Shown here: piece after piece, positions 28,055 to 36,302 of the stretch
How the letters are laid out: each line of letters starts with the position of its first letter
How positions within the stretch are numbered: position 1 is the stretch's first letter
Assembly (NCBI GenBank): GCA_026394075.1
Contig: JAPKYX010000048.1
Location: 1 to 43,005, forward strand
Source: Acidobacteriota bacterium
Lineage (GTDB): Bacteria > Acidobacteriota > Terriglobia > Bryobacterales > Bryobacteraceae
DNA: 43,005 bases
Direction: 5' to 3'
Notes under the pieces: model-generated
The model's input: only the letters and a program-made list of their open reading frames with translations
Told to the model about the DNA's origin: nothing
The model's database searches: none
Translations under genes and position numbers: made by a program

Positions 28055-28595
28055 CAACTCGTAGGCAATCTGCTCGCTGGGGCAACTCGACAACCCACCA
28101 ACGCTATCGAGCCGCGGGCGAATCCTACTGAGCCGCGCGCGCCAGCAAGCGGTGCACGAACTTTTACCGTCACCAGCATCGCTTGCGCCTATCCCGCCTA
28201 CGCACAACCGCTTACGCGCCGCCCTCGCCGCGCCAGCCACTACCAAATGCTATTCAGGGGTAAGGTAAGGCCGGAAGAAGAATGTCTCACTTTGTCCCAC
28301 CTTGTCCCGGAATCCCGAAAAAACGGAATTGCGGCCATGCGACCGGCCCGCCACCCCGTCACGACGTAACAGAAAGTCTATTTGCTTTTCTTTCAGCTAC
28401 TTGTGGAATGCCCACCGGCGGCGGCGCGGCAAGAGACGCGAGAATTCAGGCACGGAAAAGGGAATCCGGCCTGGCCTTTACTCCTCTTGCAGTAAATCCC
28501 CCAGCCCCCCTCCACGCCCCACCCGCTCAAATAGGAGCGAACCCTCTACCAACGGGCCGGATTCCCAAAAACCTACACCTTCCCCACCACACCAA
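28055..28595. other. Non-coding stretch of 541 bases
   Basis: No reading frame here looks like protein: the longest (28282-28599 plus) is Pro/Arg-rich and lacks the codon bias of real genes. Near 28292 the string TTTGTCCCACCTTGTCCC is a short tandem of GTCCC units. Near 28263 is GGTAAGGTAAGGCC. The notable content is the nested inverted repeat at 28460-28566, listed separately. No promoter can be placed with confidence. Confidence 0.5.
28460..28566. repeat. Nested inverted-repeat element (possible structured RNA)
   Basis: A perfect 12-base inverted repeat (GGGAATCCGGCC 28460-28471, GGCCGGATTCCC 28555-28566) encloses two further perfect stems: TTTACT/AGTAAA (28477-28482, 28491-28496, loop 8) and CGCTC/GAGCG (28524-28528, 28535-28539, loop 6). 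Together they can form a three-stem fold of 107 bases. On the minus strand the outer stem is followed by TTTTCC, so the minus-strand transcript may end in a terminator-like tail. No known RNA family was recognised. Confidence 0.5.
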
Positions 28596-28823
28596 CTAGA
28601 CCGAAGTTTTGGCCGCGCTGCCCGACGTCGTACTTGGGTTATGGCCCACTGTCCGGCCCGTCGCCGACAGCGAGGACCCGGCGCCCCGGCTGGCATCGAA
28701 CCGGCTGGCTTCCCGCGCCGCCTCAATCTCCTCATGTGTCCGCACGTCCGGTTCGGACACTTTCACCTTCGCTTTGGCGCGCGCCACCTGGCGCTTATGG
28801 CGCTTCTGCAGTATTTTGTTCAT
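28596..28823 (-). CDS. Small basic hypothetical protein, 75 residues
   Basis: MNKILQKRHKRQVARAKAKV is a strongly basic start, followed by an acidic helix (SEPDVRTHEEIEAAREAS) and a low-complexity Ser/Thr/Gly tail. The reading frame keeps a codon bias like nearby genes, and a GGGAGGTG stands 12 bases before the ATG, so it is probably real. No family was recognised. The basic N-terminus could bind nucleic acid; this is speculation. It is divergent from the yceD-rpmF-plsX unit. Confidence 0.55.
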   Translation of the reverse strand: MNKILQKRHKRQVARAKAKVKVSEPDVRTHEEIEAAREASRFDASRGAGSSLSATGRTVGHNPSTTSGSAAKTSV

Positions 28824-28977
28824 ACCTTAACGCTACACCTCCCAACGGATTCTGCCTAGTTGCTCGTGCAGCGTTCATCCGTGGAATCTCGCCGCATTCT
28901 CCCCCCGCGGCACAGTTCCTCTCCATCCTGGGCGCGGGCCGAACCCGGCGGCCGGGCCAGCAGAGCGGCGGAAACCC

Positions 28978-29007
28978 TTTACCCCGCGCCCAGCCTTGCG
29001 CTATACT
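28978..29007 (+). promoter_or_regulatory. Candidate sigma-70 promoter of yceD-rpmF-plsX
   Basis: TTTACC at 28978-28983 and TATACT at 29002-29007 are separated by 18 bases (four and five of six consensus matches). The start site would lie near 29014, leaving a leader of about 55 bases with the strong site GGGGGAGGTG at 29056-29065 before the ATG at 29069. Confidence 0.6.
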
Positions 29008-29068
29008 GTTGATTTGGCGTGACAGCGGGTGACCTATGCCCGTTTGTGTGCGGCCGGGGGAGGTGCGG

Positions 29069-29614
29069 ATGTTCTTGAATATCCGGGACATGGAAGTCCG
29101 GCCCATTATTTTTGACCTCACCTACGCTCCGGGAGAGATCGAGTTTCTGGAAGCTGGTTTGCGGCAACGCACGGACCTGAAAGTGGAAGGCCGGGCGGAA
29201 TGGCTGGAATTGGTCGAGGAAATTCACCTGAAGGGTTCGTTTTCCGTCGAAATGGAATCGGACTGCGAGCGGTGCCTGGAACTAGCCGTGATGCCGGTCC
29301 AGCGGGGATTTGATCTCTACTACCGTTCGGCGAATTCTCCGGCGGGTGGCGGTGAAGTGGCCCTGAAAGAAGGGGAAGTCGAAATGGGCTTCTTCGAGGG
29401 CAAGGGTTTAGAGTTGCTGGAAGTTTTGCGGGAACAGGTTCTACTGGCGCTGCCGATGCAGCGTGTGTGCGAATCAGCTTGCCACGGTTTGTGCCCAGCA
29501 TGCGGCATCAACCGGAACCGGGAGCAATGTTCTTGCGTGAGTGAATTGGTGGATGAGCGGTGGGCCGCCCTCAAGGGTTTTGCCGTGCCCGCGCCGTCCA
29601 CACCGGAAAAGTAA
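29069..29614 (+). CDS. yceD: YceD/DUF177 family protein
   Basis: 181 residues from the ATG at 29069, chosen over an ATG at 29036 because GGGGGAGGTG lies just upstream. The family lies upstream of rpmF in most bacteria and is thought to act in rRNA/ribosome assembly. Sequence marks: LKGSFSVEMESDCERCLELA with its CxxC, then LREQVLLALPMQRVCESACH and CPACGINRNREQCSC, giving cysteine sets that may bind zinc. It is followed by rpmF after 16 bases and by plsX. Confidence 0.88.
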   Translation: MFLNIRDMEVRPIIFDLTYAPGEIEFLEAGLRQRTDLKVEGRAEWLELVEEIHLKGSFSVEMESDCERCLELAVMPVQRGFDLYYRSANSPAGGGEVALKEGEVEMGFFEGKGLELLEVLREQVLLALPMQRVCESACHGLCPACGINRNREQCSCVSELVDERWAALKGFAVPAPSTPEK

Positions 29615-29630
29615 CTGAGAGGGAAGTGAG

Positions 29631-29813
29631 ATGCCAAATCCAAAACGCCGCCACTCGAAGCGCCGCACGTCAACCCGCCGCGCCCACGACTTTTTGAAGT
29701 CGTACAATATCTCCGAGTGCTCCAACTGCAACGAGCCCAAGGTGCCGCATCGCGCCTGCCCTTACTGTGGGCACTACAAGGGCCGCGAAGTCATCGAAGT
29801 CGCCGCCCAATAG
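29631..29813 (+). CDS. rpmF: 50S ribosomal protein L32
   Basis: 60 residues: MPNPKRRHSKRRTSTRRAHD is the conserved start of L32. Zinc-ribbon cysteines C30, C33, C43 and C46 are all present, so this is the zinc-binding (C+) form. GAGAGGGAAGTGAG precedes the ATG. The yceD-rpmF-plsX order is the classic link between ribosome and fatty-acid/phospholipid genes; here no fabH follows. Confidence 0.98.
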   Translation: MPNPKRRHSKRRTSTRRAHDFLKSYNISECSNCNEPKVPHRACPYCGHYKGREVIEVAAQ

Positions 29814-29834
29814 CGGCCACCTCTGCCTTTCTCC

Positions 29835-30869
29835 ATGCTCACCATCGCGCTTGACGCCATGGGTGGCGACCACGCACCCAAAGCGGAAGTGGAAGGCGCC
29901 ATCCGTGCGGCTCGCCAACTGGGAGTGCGCGTCATCCTGGTCGGTCAGGAAGAAGTGGTGCGGCGGGAGCTGAGTCAGCATGAGCATGCTGGCCTGCCCA
30001 TTGAGATCCATCACGCCAGTGAAGTGATCACCATGGAGGATTCCGCCGCGAAAGCGATGCGGACCAAGCGGGACAGCTCCGTTCGTGTCGCCTGCCGGCT
30101 GGTGCGCGAAGGCAAAGCCGACGGCATTGTCTCCGCTGGCAACACCGGCGCGGTGATGGCCACCTCCAAGATGGTGCAGGGGATGGTGCGCGGTGTCGAA
30201 CGCCCGGCGTTGGCATCAGCCTTTCCCACGCTGAAAGGCACGCCTGCCGTCATGGTGGATGTCGGTGCCAACGTCGATTGCTCCCCGCAAATGCTGGCCC
30301 AGTTCGCCCTGATGGGCGAAGTCTATTCCCGTGTCATCTTCCACACCAAGAACCCCCGTGTCGGCCTTCTTTCCATCGGCGAAGAGGAGCACAAGGGCAA
30401 CGACCTCACCAAGTTGGTGACGCCGCTGCTCAAGAGCCTGCCCATCAACTTCATCGGGAACGTGGAAGGCCGTGACGTCTACACCGGACACGCGGACGTC
30501 ATCGTGTGTGACGGCTTTGTGGGCAACGTCGCGCTGAAGGTAAGCGAAGGCATCGTGGACGTCATCAAGCAGATGCTGAAAGAGTCCCTCGAAGCCTCGA
30601 TCACCCGCAAGATCGGTGCGGCGCTCGCCCGCAATGCCTTCTCTGACTTTAAGCGCCGCATGGACTACTCCGAATACGGTGGCGCTCCGCTGTTGGGCGT
30701 CAAAGGCGGCACCATCATCTGCCACGGACGCTCCAACGCCAATGCCATCAAGAACGCCATCCGGGTGGCGGCGGAATTCGCGGGGGGCGGCACTAACCAG
30801 CGGATTGAGCAGGAATTGGCGGTCTGGCACGAATCGGCCCGCCCGGCCCGCGCATCTACTGCCGAGTAG
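29835..30869 (+). CDS. plsX: Phosphate acyltransferase PlsX
   Basis: 344 residues, normal length for the family. PlsX converts acyl-ACP to acyl-phosphate, the donor for PlsY in phospholipid synthesis, at the inner face of the membrane. Family marks are [54 protein letters not shown] and [18 protein letters not shown]. It follows rpmF by 21 bases. The ATG lacks a clear ribosome-binding site (CTGCCTTTCTCC), so expression may depend on coupling. Confidence 0.97.
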   Translation: MLTIALDAMGGDHAPKAEVEGAIRAARQLGVRVILVGQEEVVRRELSQHEHAGLPIEIHHASEVITMEDSAAKAMRTKRDSSVRVACRLVREGKADGIVSAGNTGAVMATSKMVQGMVRGVERPALASAFPTLKGTPAVMVDVGANVDCSPQMLAQFALMGEVYSRVIFHTKNPRVGLLSIGEEEHKGNDLTKLVTPLLKSLPINFIGNVEGRDVYTGHADVIVCDGFVGNVALKVSEGIVDVIKQMLKESLEASITRKIGAALARNAFSDFKRRMDYSEYGGAPLLGVKGGTIICHGRSNANAIKNAIRVAAEFAGGGTNQRIEQELAVWHESARPARASTAE

Positions 30870-30886
30870 TCCTTACACTAAATCCT

Positions 30887-32758
30887 ATGCGTAGTTTGGC
30901 GATCGCCTTTTTCGCCGCCCTCCCCCTGGTCTGGGCGCAAGCACCCGCGGCTCCGGCCAAGAAGATGGACCCCATCCAATGGTCAGCGACAGCCGCCGCG
31001 CCCACTGTTGACGGCAAGTTCCTGGTCACGCTGAAAGCCACTTCTGAAGCCGGCTGGCATCTCTATTCGATGACTACGCCGCGCCCGCCCATCGCCACTT
31101 CAGCCAAAGTGGAGGGTGTCGAAGGAGTGGAAGTCTTCCAGCCCGCGCCCATCCGCAAGCTCGACAAAAACTTTGAGGCGGAGACCGAGACCTTTGAAGG
31201 CGAGACCGTCTTTTATGTGCAAGGCCAGCTGCCCACCGGGACCAAGCTGACCACGGTGAACGTCCGCTACCAGGCCTGTGACGATCGCCAGTGCCTGCCC
31301 CCCCGCAAGAAGGCCGTCGAGATCGCCGCCGGAGCCGCTGCGGTGATTCCGGCCAACTACGCCAAGGTGGCTTCACCCGCCGCGGCGTCGCCCACTACCG
31401 CCACCTCGCCTACACCGGCGGCACCCAAACCGGGTACTGAGGATCTGGGCCAGTTTCTGCTGATTGCCTTCGGCTTCGGGTTGGCGGCGCTGTTTACGCC
31501 GTGCGTTTTTCCGATGATCCCGATCACGATGTCGTTCTTCCTGGGGCAGTCGGAAGGCCGGTCCCGGGGGCAGCAGATCGTTCAAGCGGCGATCTTTTGC
31601 CTGGGTATCGTCTTTCTGTTCACGCTGCTCGGTTTCAGCTTGACGGCCATCATGGGTCCGTTTGGCGTGGTGCAGATCGCCAGCAATCCGTGGGTGAATT
31701 CCGTCATTGCGGCCGTATTCATGGCGCTGGCCTTCAGCCTGTTTGGCGCCTATGAGATCACGCTGCCCTCGGGCCTGCTGACCAAGTTGAACGCGGCCTC
31801 CAACGGCGGCGGCACCATTGGCACGCTGCTGATGGGGCTGACGTTCTCGCTCACCTCGTTCGCCTGCGTGGGCCCATTTGTCGGCACGCTACTGGCGGCC
31901 TCGGTTTCGGGCAACAAGCTACAACCGGTGCTGGGGATGATGGCGTTTTCCTCCGGCTTGGCGCTGCCATTCTTCTTTCTCGCGATCTTCCCGTCATTCC
32001 TGGCCAAGCTGCCGCGGTCCGGCATGTGGATGGTCCGGATCAAGATCGTCTTTGGCTTTGTGATTCTGGCGGCGGCGCTGAAGTATCTAGGCAACGTCGA
32101 TCAGGTGCTGCAATGGAACTTCCTCACACGGGAGCGGTTCATCGCCGCCTGGTTTGTCCTGTTCACGCTGCCGGGGCTTTATCTGCTGGGCATGCTGCCG
32201 ATGGAAGGCATCAAGCGCGATGAGCCGGTGGGCGTGGGTCGATTGCTGACCGGTGCCTTCTTTGTGATCTTTGCCTTCAGCCTACTGCCCGGGATGTTAG
32301 GTGCCAAGCTGGGTGAGCTTGATGCCTTTGTGCCGCTAGCGCAGGAGCAGGCGGGCGGCGGGGCGGCGTCATCCAGCAGCCTGCCCTGGATGAAGAATGA
32401 CCTGAAGGGGGCACTGGCCAAGGCCAAGGCCGAAGGCAAACAGGTGTTCGTCAACTTCACCGGCTACGCTTGCACAAACTGCCACTGGATGAAGGCGAAC
32501 ATGTTCCCACGGCCCGAGATTCGCGAGGCTCTCTCGAAGTACGTGCTGCTGGAACTCTACACCGACGGCACCGACGCGGCCAGTGAAGAGAACCAGAAAT
32601 ACCAGGAAGCCCATTTCCAGACGGTGGCCATTCCGCTCTACGCCATCATCGATGCGGACGAGAAACAGTTGGCCGTCTTCCCCGGCATCACCAAGAGCCC
32701 GCAGGAATACTTAGCCTTTCTGAACCAGAGCGCTCCGGCTCAGCTGGCTTCGCGGTAA
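30887..32758 (+). CDS. dsbD: DsbD-like thiol:disulfide interchange protein
   Basis: 623 residues with all three DsbD parts. A signal peptide (MRSLAIAFFAALPLVWAQ) leads to the periplasmic N-domain with C131 and C136 (CDDRQC). The membrane domain starts near 185 and holds the cysteines in TPCVFPMIP and SFACVGPFVG. The C-terminal thioredoxin domain has C529 and C532 (YACTNCHWMK). DsbD carries electrons from cytosolic thioredoxin to periplasmic reductases. TACACT lies seven bases before the ATG and there is no ribosome-binding site, so it may have its own leaderless transcript. Its last 19 bases overlap the end of the convergent fliJ. Confidence 0.93.
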   Translation: MRSLAIAFFAALPLVWAQAPAAPAKKMDPIQWSATAAAPTVDGKFLVTLKATSEAGWHLYSMTTPRPPIATSAKVEGVEGVEVFQPAPIRKLDKNFEAETETFEGETVFYVQGQLPTGTKLTTVNVRYQACDDRQCLPPRKKAVEIAAGAAAVIPANYAKVASPAAASPTTATSPTPAAPKPGTEDLGQFLLIAFGFGLAALFTPCVFPMIPITMSFFLGQSEGRSRGQQIVQAAIFCLGIVFLFTLLGFSLTAIMGPFGVVQIASNPWVNSVIAAVFMALAFSLFGAYEITLPSGLLTKLNAASNGGGTIGTLLMGLTFSLTSFACVGPFVGTLLAASVSGNKLQPVLGMMAFSSGLALPFFFLAIFPSFLAKLPRSGMWMVRIKIVFGFVILAAALKYLGNVDQVLQWNFLTRERFIAAWFVLFTLPGLYLLGMLPMEGIKRDEPVGVGRLLTGAFFVIFAFSLLPGMLGAKLGELDAFVPLAQEQAGGGAASSSSLPWMKNDLKGALAKAKAEGKQVFVNFTGYACTNCHWMKANMFPRPEIREALSKYVLLELYTDGTDAASEENQKYQEAHFQTVAIPLYAIIDADEKQLAVFPGITKSPQEYLAFLNQSAPAQLASR

Positions 32759-33207
32759 CTGCGGCGGATCTCAGCGGCGGACCGGGCGCGGAAGGCGTCC
32801 GAGGCCAGTTCTTCCAGCTCCCGCTGCATTTCGGCGGTCCATTCCTCCAGACGTTTCCCGCGTAGCTTTTCCAGTAGTTCGCACTTCCGGCGAGCTTCCA
32901 TGAAGTGCTGGCGTTGGCGGGTAATGGCCGCTTCCAAGTTATTCAGCAGGCCCTGCAGTTTGCTTTTTTCGCGAGAAAGGAAGCCGTGAAAAGTCTCGCG
33001 GGCCGCCAGTTGTTGCGGGATGATCGCAGTGCCGGGTGCCAGGTCTTCGCGATTGTGCGATTCATGCCGCTGCCGCATCAGGTCCGCAATCTGCCGCACC
33101 AGCGTCGCCCGCTCAATGCCCAATGATTCCAGCTTGCGCCGCTCCATTTCGGCCTGAGTACGACGAAAGTTCAACACCCGGTCCAGCGAGAACTCAAAAC
33201 GCTTCAT
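32740..33207 (-). CDS. fliJ: Flagellar export chaperone/coiled-coil protein FliJ
   Basis: 155 residues, nearly all helical coiled coil (FEFSLDRVLNFRRTQAEMER, LLNNLEAAITRQRQHFMEAR, KCELLEKLRGKRLEEWTAEM). FliJ is a stalk inside the FliI ATPase ring and escorts export chaperones. Primary sequence is poorly conserved; the start KRFEFSLDRVLNFR and the position right after fliI make the call. It is the last gene of the flagellar unit and overlaps dsbD tail to tail. Confidence 0.85.
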   Translation of the reverse strand: MKRFEFSLDRVLNFRRTQAEMERRKLESLGIERATLVRQIADLMRQRHESHNREDLAPGTAIIPQQLAARETFHGFLSREKSKLQGLLNNLEAAITRQRQHFMEARRKCELLEKLRGKRLEEWTAEMQRELEELASDAFRARSAAEIRRSYREAS

Positions 33208-33268
33208 GTCATCCTCCGCCTTGGCTTGGCTCGCCCTGTTTCCTTCTCAAGTGGACAATTCTGTTCCC

Positions 33269-34615
33269 TTAGACGCCGCCGGCGGCGTCAAGTTGCGAAG
33301 ACAAGTGCCGCATCCGTTGATTCGTATCGGCCAGTTCCGTGCGTTCCGCCGAATCTTGCCGCAAAAACTGTTGCAGGTCGTTCTTCAGCCGGATCGCCGA
33401 ATCCAGCTTGGGATTGCTGCCGGACACATACGCCCCCAGATTGATCAAATCCGCGGCATGGCGGTACTCGGCCATCGCCTCCCGCAGTTGCCGCGCCGCT
33501 TGCTTCTCTCCTGGTAGATGCAGCTTCCCGGCCAACCGCGAGACAGAATTTAGCACGTCAATCGCAGGGTAATGTCCGGCGACACCGAGGCTGCGGTCCA
33601 GAATGATGTGACCGTCCAGAATCGAGCGGACGTTATCGCAGATTGGCTCATTGAAGTCGTCGCCATCCACCAGTACGGTAAAGAAGCCCGTAATGGAGCC
33701 CTTCTCAAACGCCCCCGCGCGCTCGCAGATCTTCGGCAACAAATTGAACACACTGGGCGTGTAGCCCTTTTGCGACGGCGGCTCGCCCGCTGCCAGGCCG
33801 ATCTCGCGTTGAGCCATCGCCAGACGCGTCACCGAATCCATCACCAGCAGGACATCCTTGCCTTGATCCCGGAAGTATTCCGACACCGCCAACGCCACAA
33901 ACGCCGCCCGCAACTTCAGTGGCGCCTCCTGGTCGGATGTCGAACAGACCACCACGGAGCGCTTCAGGCCTTCCTCGCTCAACTCGCGGAGGAAATCCGG
34001 CACCTCGCGGTTGCGCTCACCAATCAGAGCGATCACCGCCACATCGCAGGCGCTATTGCGCACCATCGTGCCCATCAGCGTACTTTTGCCCACGCCGGAC
34101 CCGCCAAACAGCCCGATCCGCTGGCCTTTGCCGGTGGGCAACAGGCCGTCGATCACGCGAATTCCGGTTACCAGTTGCTGGTTGATCTCGCCCCGCTGCA
34201 GTGGCCCGGGCGGGGCACTATGCAGGTCATAGAAGGCGTCCGGCTGGATCGGCGGCCCGTCATCCATCGGCTGGCCGAACCCATCCAGCACCCGGCCCAG
34301 CAACCCCGGCCCGCAGGCCACTTTTGAGGCCTCGCGCCGGGCGACGATGGTGGCGCCCAGTGGCAACCCGTTGGTCCGTTCCAGCGGCATCGACAGCACG
34401 CGCCCATCGCGAAAGCCCACCACCTGCGCGCGGATCGCCTTGGTGCCCGGCACCATCACTTCGCAGAAATCGCCAATCGAGGCCGCCGGACCTTGGCTTT
34501 CGATCAGCAGTCCCACTTGATCAGTTACCTGGCCGGACCAGCGCAACGGGTCAATGCGGTCCAGCGCCGACAGGTACGGTGCCGCCGACCAACCAGACGG
34601 AATCGGAGTCGTCAT
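33269..34615 (-). CDS. fliI: Flagellum-specific export ATPase FliI
   Basis: 448 residues from the ATG at 34615, preceded by TAGGAGAG at seven bases. A GTG nine codons upstream overlaps the fliH stop (GTGA) and is the alternative start. Walker A is GGSGVGKS at 171-178 (K177) and Walker B lies in DVLLVMDSVTRLA. FliI energises entry of substrates to the flagellar type III export gate; the N-terminal barrel and C-terminal helices are of normal length. It is coupled to fliH and fliJ. Confidence 0.97.
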   Translation of the reverse strand: MTTPIPSGWSAAPYLSALDRIDPLRWSGQVTDQVGLLIESQGPAASIGDFCEVMVPGTKAIRAQVVGFRDGRVLSMPLERTNGLPLGATIVARREASKVACGPGLLGRVLDGFGQPMDDGPPIQPDAFYDLHSAPPGPLQRGEINQQLVTGIRVIDGLLPTGKGQRIGLFGGSGVGKSTLMGTMVRNSACDVAVIALIGERNREVPDFLRELSEEGLKRSVVVCSTSDQEAPLKLRAAFVALAVSEYFRDQGKDVLLVMDSVTRLAMAQREIGLAAGEPPSQKGYTPSVFNLLPKICERAGAFEKGSITGFFTVLVDGDDFNEPICDNVRSILDGHIILDRSLGVAGHYPAIDVLNSVSRLAGKLHLPGEKQAARQLREAMAEYRHAADLINLGAYVSGSNPKLDSAIRLKNDLQQFLRQDSAERTELADTNQRMRHLSSQLDAAGGV

Positions 34616-34638
34616 CAGGTTCTCTCCTATCGGGGAAC

Positions 34639-35313
34639 TCACGGGCGGCGGCCCACCAAGTCGGCCAAGCCGCGATCAATCTCATCCAGCTGCGTATTGA
34701 TCGAGGAATCGAGAGTGCCGCGGGAGGTCTCAAACACCGCCGCGCCGCGCTCGAGCGACGGATCGGCGTACACCTCGATCGACCGCGGCAGCGACCGGCG
34801 GGCCAGTTCCGCCTCCACGGCCGCCTTGTCCGTGGGGGCGACCCGCAGTCGATGAATCTCGCGAGCTTCCAGCCGGTCCAGCGCCGAACGCACCAAGCCC
34901 AGAATCGCCTCCGGGTCCACCGACAGCTCACGGTTCAAGATACGGCGGGCGATGGCCAGCGCCATGCGCACGACATCGGCTTCGGCTTCCCGGCGCAAGC
35001 CCCGCTGCGTGCCCGCCAAGTCCGTCACGGTTGCCGCCAAGCGGGCCTGCAGCGGCTCCAATAGTTTGGCGGCGCGTCGTTCGCCCTCTTGGATCCCTTC
35101 GGTCATCCCTTGGCGGTAACGGAGATCACCCTGCTTGATGACGTCCTGTTCCAGCGTCGCGATCCGCTCCAGTAGCTCCCGGGGAGGCTCCGGTGGCGGA
35201 GGTGGCGGCGCTTCTTCCTCCACGGCCTCCACATCCTCCTCCAGTTCGCCGCCCAGCGGCAGCCAGATCAACCGTTCCGCTGTTTGGGCCGAGCCGAGGA
35301 TCTTAGACGACAT
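34639..35313 (-). CDS. fliH: Flagellar assembly protein FliH
   Basis: 224 residues from the ATG at 35313, which lies inside the last codons of fliG (11-base overlap); a start six codons earlier is less likely. The N-terminus has a proline run (EEAPPPPPPEPPRELLERIA) and a long helical stalk with glycines at repeating positions (GMTEGIQEGERR). The C-terminal domain (IARRILNRELSVDPEAILGL, VRSALDRLE) matches FliH/YscL. FliH regulates and anchors FliI. Confidence 0.9.
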   Translation of the reverse strand: MSSKILGSAQTAERLIWLPLGGELEEDVEAVEEEAPPPPPPEPPRELLERIATLEQDVIKQGDLRYRQGMTEGIQEGERRAAKLLEPLQARLAATVTDLAGTQRGLRREAEADVVRMALAIARRILNRELSVDPEAILGLVRSALDRLEAREIHRLRVAPTDKAAVEAELARRSLPRSIEVYADPSLERGAAVFETSRGTLDSSINTQLDEIDRGLADLVGRRP

Positions 35314-36268
35314 ACTGTTCGCCCACCGCACCCTTCAGGCTGACCACGCCTTCGGCTTCCAATTGGCGCACGACGGCAATGATCTGCTGCTGCGAGCTTT
35401 CCACTTCCTTGATCTTGATGGGGCCCATCGCGTCCATGTCTTCGCGCAACATGTCGGCACCGCGTTGCGACATCGAGGCCATGAAATGATCCTTCAGCTT
35501 GTCGGAAGTCCCCTTCAAGGCGACGGTGAGAATCTTGCGGTCCACGCGGCCCAACACTTCCTTGATGCCGTTGGGGTCCAGCAGCATCAGGTCCTCGAAG
35601 ACAAACATCAGGTGCCGGATCTGCTCCACCAGTTTGGCGTCGGAGTGCTCGATCTTGTCCAGCAGTTCCTTGGTAGTGGTGGAATCCAAACGGTTGAACA
35701 TCTCCGCCACCGCCTTGATGCCGCCCGTCGATTCGCGGCTGACTTCGCCAATCTCCTTGATGCGGATGCCGATGATGTTGGCGATCTTGCCGATGATCTC
35801 GGGGGAGATCTGGTCCAGGTTGGCCATGCGGAGCGCGACATCGGCGCGCAGTTCCGGTGGCAGCCAGAACAACATGCCGGCGGCTTGCTGGGAGTTCAAG
35901 TGCGACAGGATCAGCGCGATCGTTTGTGGATGCTCGCTGTGGATGAACTTGGCCAGCGTCTGCGGATCGGCCTTTTGCAGGGTGTCGAAGCTGAGGTTCT
36001 CGCCACCCAGTTGCTTCAACATGCGGTCCACAATTTTGCGGCCCTGATCGGGTCCAAAGGCGGCCACCAGCACCTTGCGCGCGTACTCGACACCGCCCTT
36101 CAGGACGTAGTCGCGCGCCAACTGCATGTTGTAGAAGGCTTCATCCTCGGTGAGGTTCTTCAGCACCTGCGCCGAGACGTCTTCACCCAGGGTGATCAGA
36201 AGAATGGCCGCCTTCTTGGCGCCCAGGATCTGGACTGCTTGCTTGGTATCGGCGCTGTTGTTGATCAT
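35303..36268 (-). CDS. fliG: Flagellar motor switch protein FliG
   Basis: 321 residues, slightly shorter than usual. Hallmarks: KKAAILLITLGEDVSAQVLK at the N-terminus (FliF binding), the EHPQTIALILSHL motif at 112-124, and the C-terminal charged torque helix region (VDRKILTVALKGTSDKLKDH, then FMASMSQRGADMLREDMDAM, GPIKIKEVE). FliG transmits torque from the stator to the rotor. It follows fliF after 34 bases. Confidence 0.97.
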   Translation of the reverse strand: MINNSADTKQAVQILGAKKAAILLITLGEDVSAQVLKNLTEDEAFYNMQLARDYVLKGGVEYARKVLVAAFGPDQGRKIVDRMLKQLGGENLSFDTLQKADPQTLAKFIHSEHPQTIALILSHLNSQQAAGMLFWLPPELRADVALRMANLDQISPEIIGKIANIIGIRIKEIGEVSRESTGGIKAVAEMFNRLDSTTTKELLDKIEHSDAKLVEQIRHLMFVFEDLMLLDPNGIKEVLGRVDRKILTVALKGTSDKLKDHFMASMSQRGADMLREDMDAMGPIKIKEVESSQQQIIAVVRQLEAEGVVSLKGAVGEQYVV

Positions 36269-36302
36269 TGGGGGCTCCTATCGATGGCCATACCGCGCGT
36301 CA

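Noticed and set aside
28282-28599. Possible 105-codon gene in the non-coding stretch
   Set aside because: Pro/Arg-rich, no codon bias and no ribosome-binding site; it runs through the nested inverted repeats.
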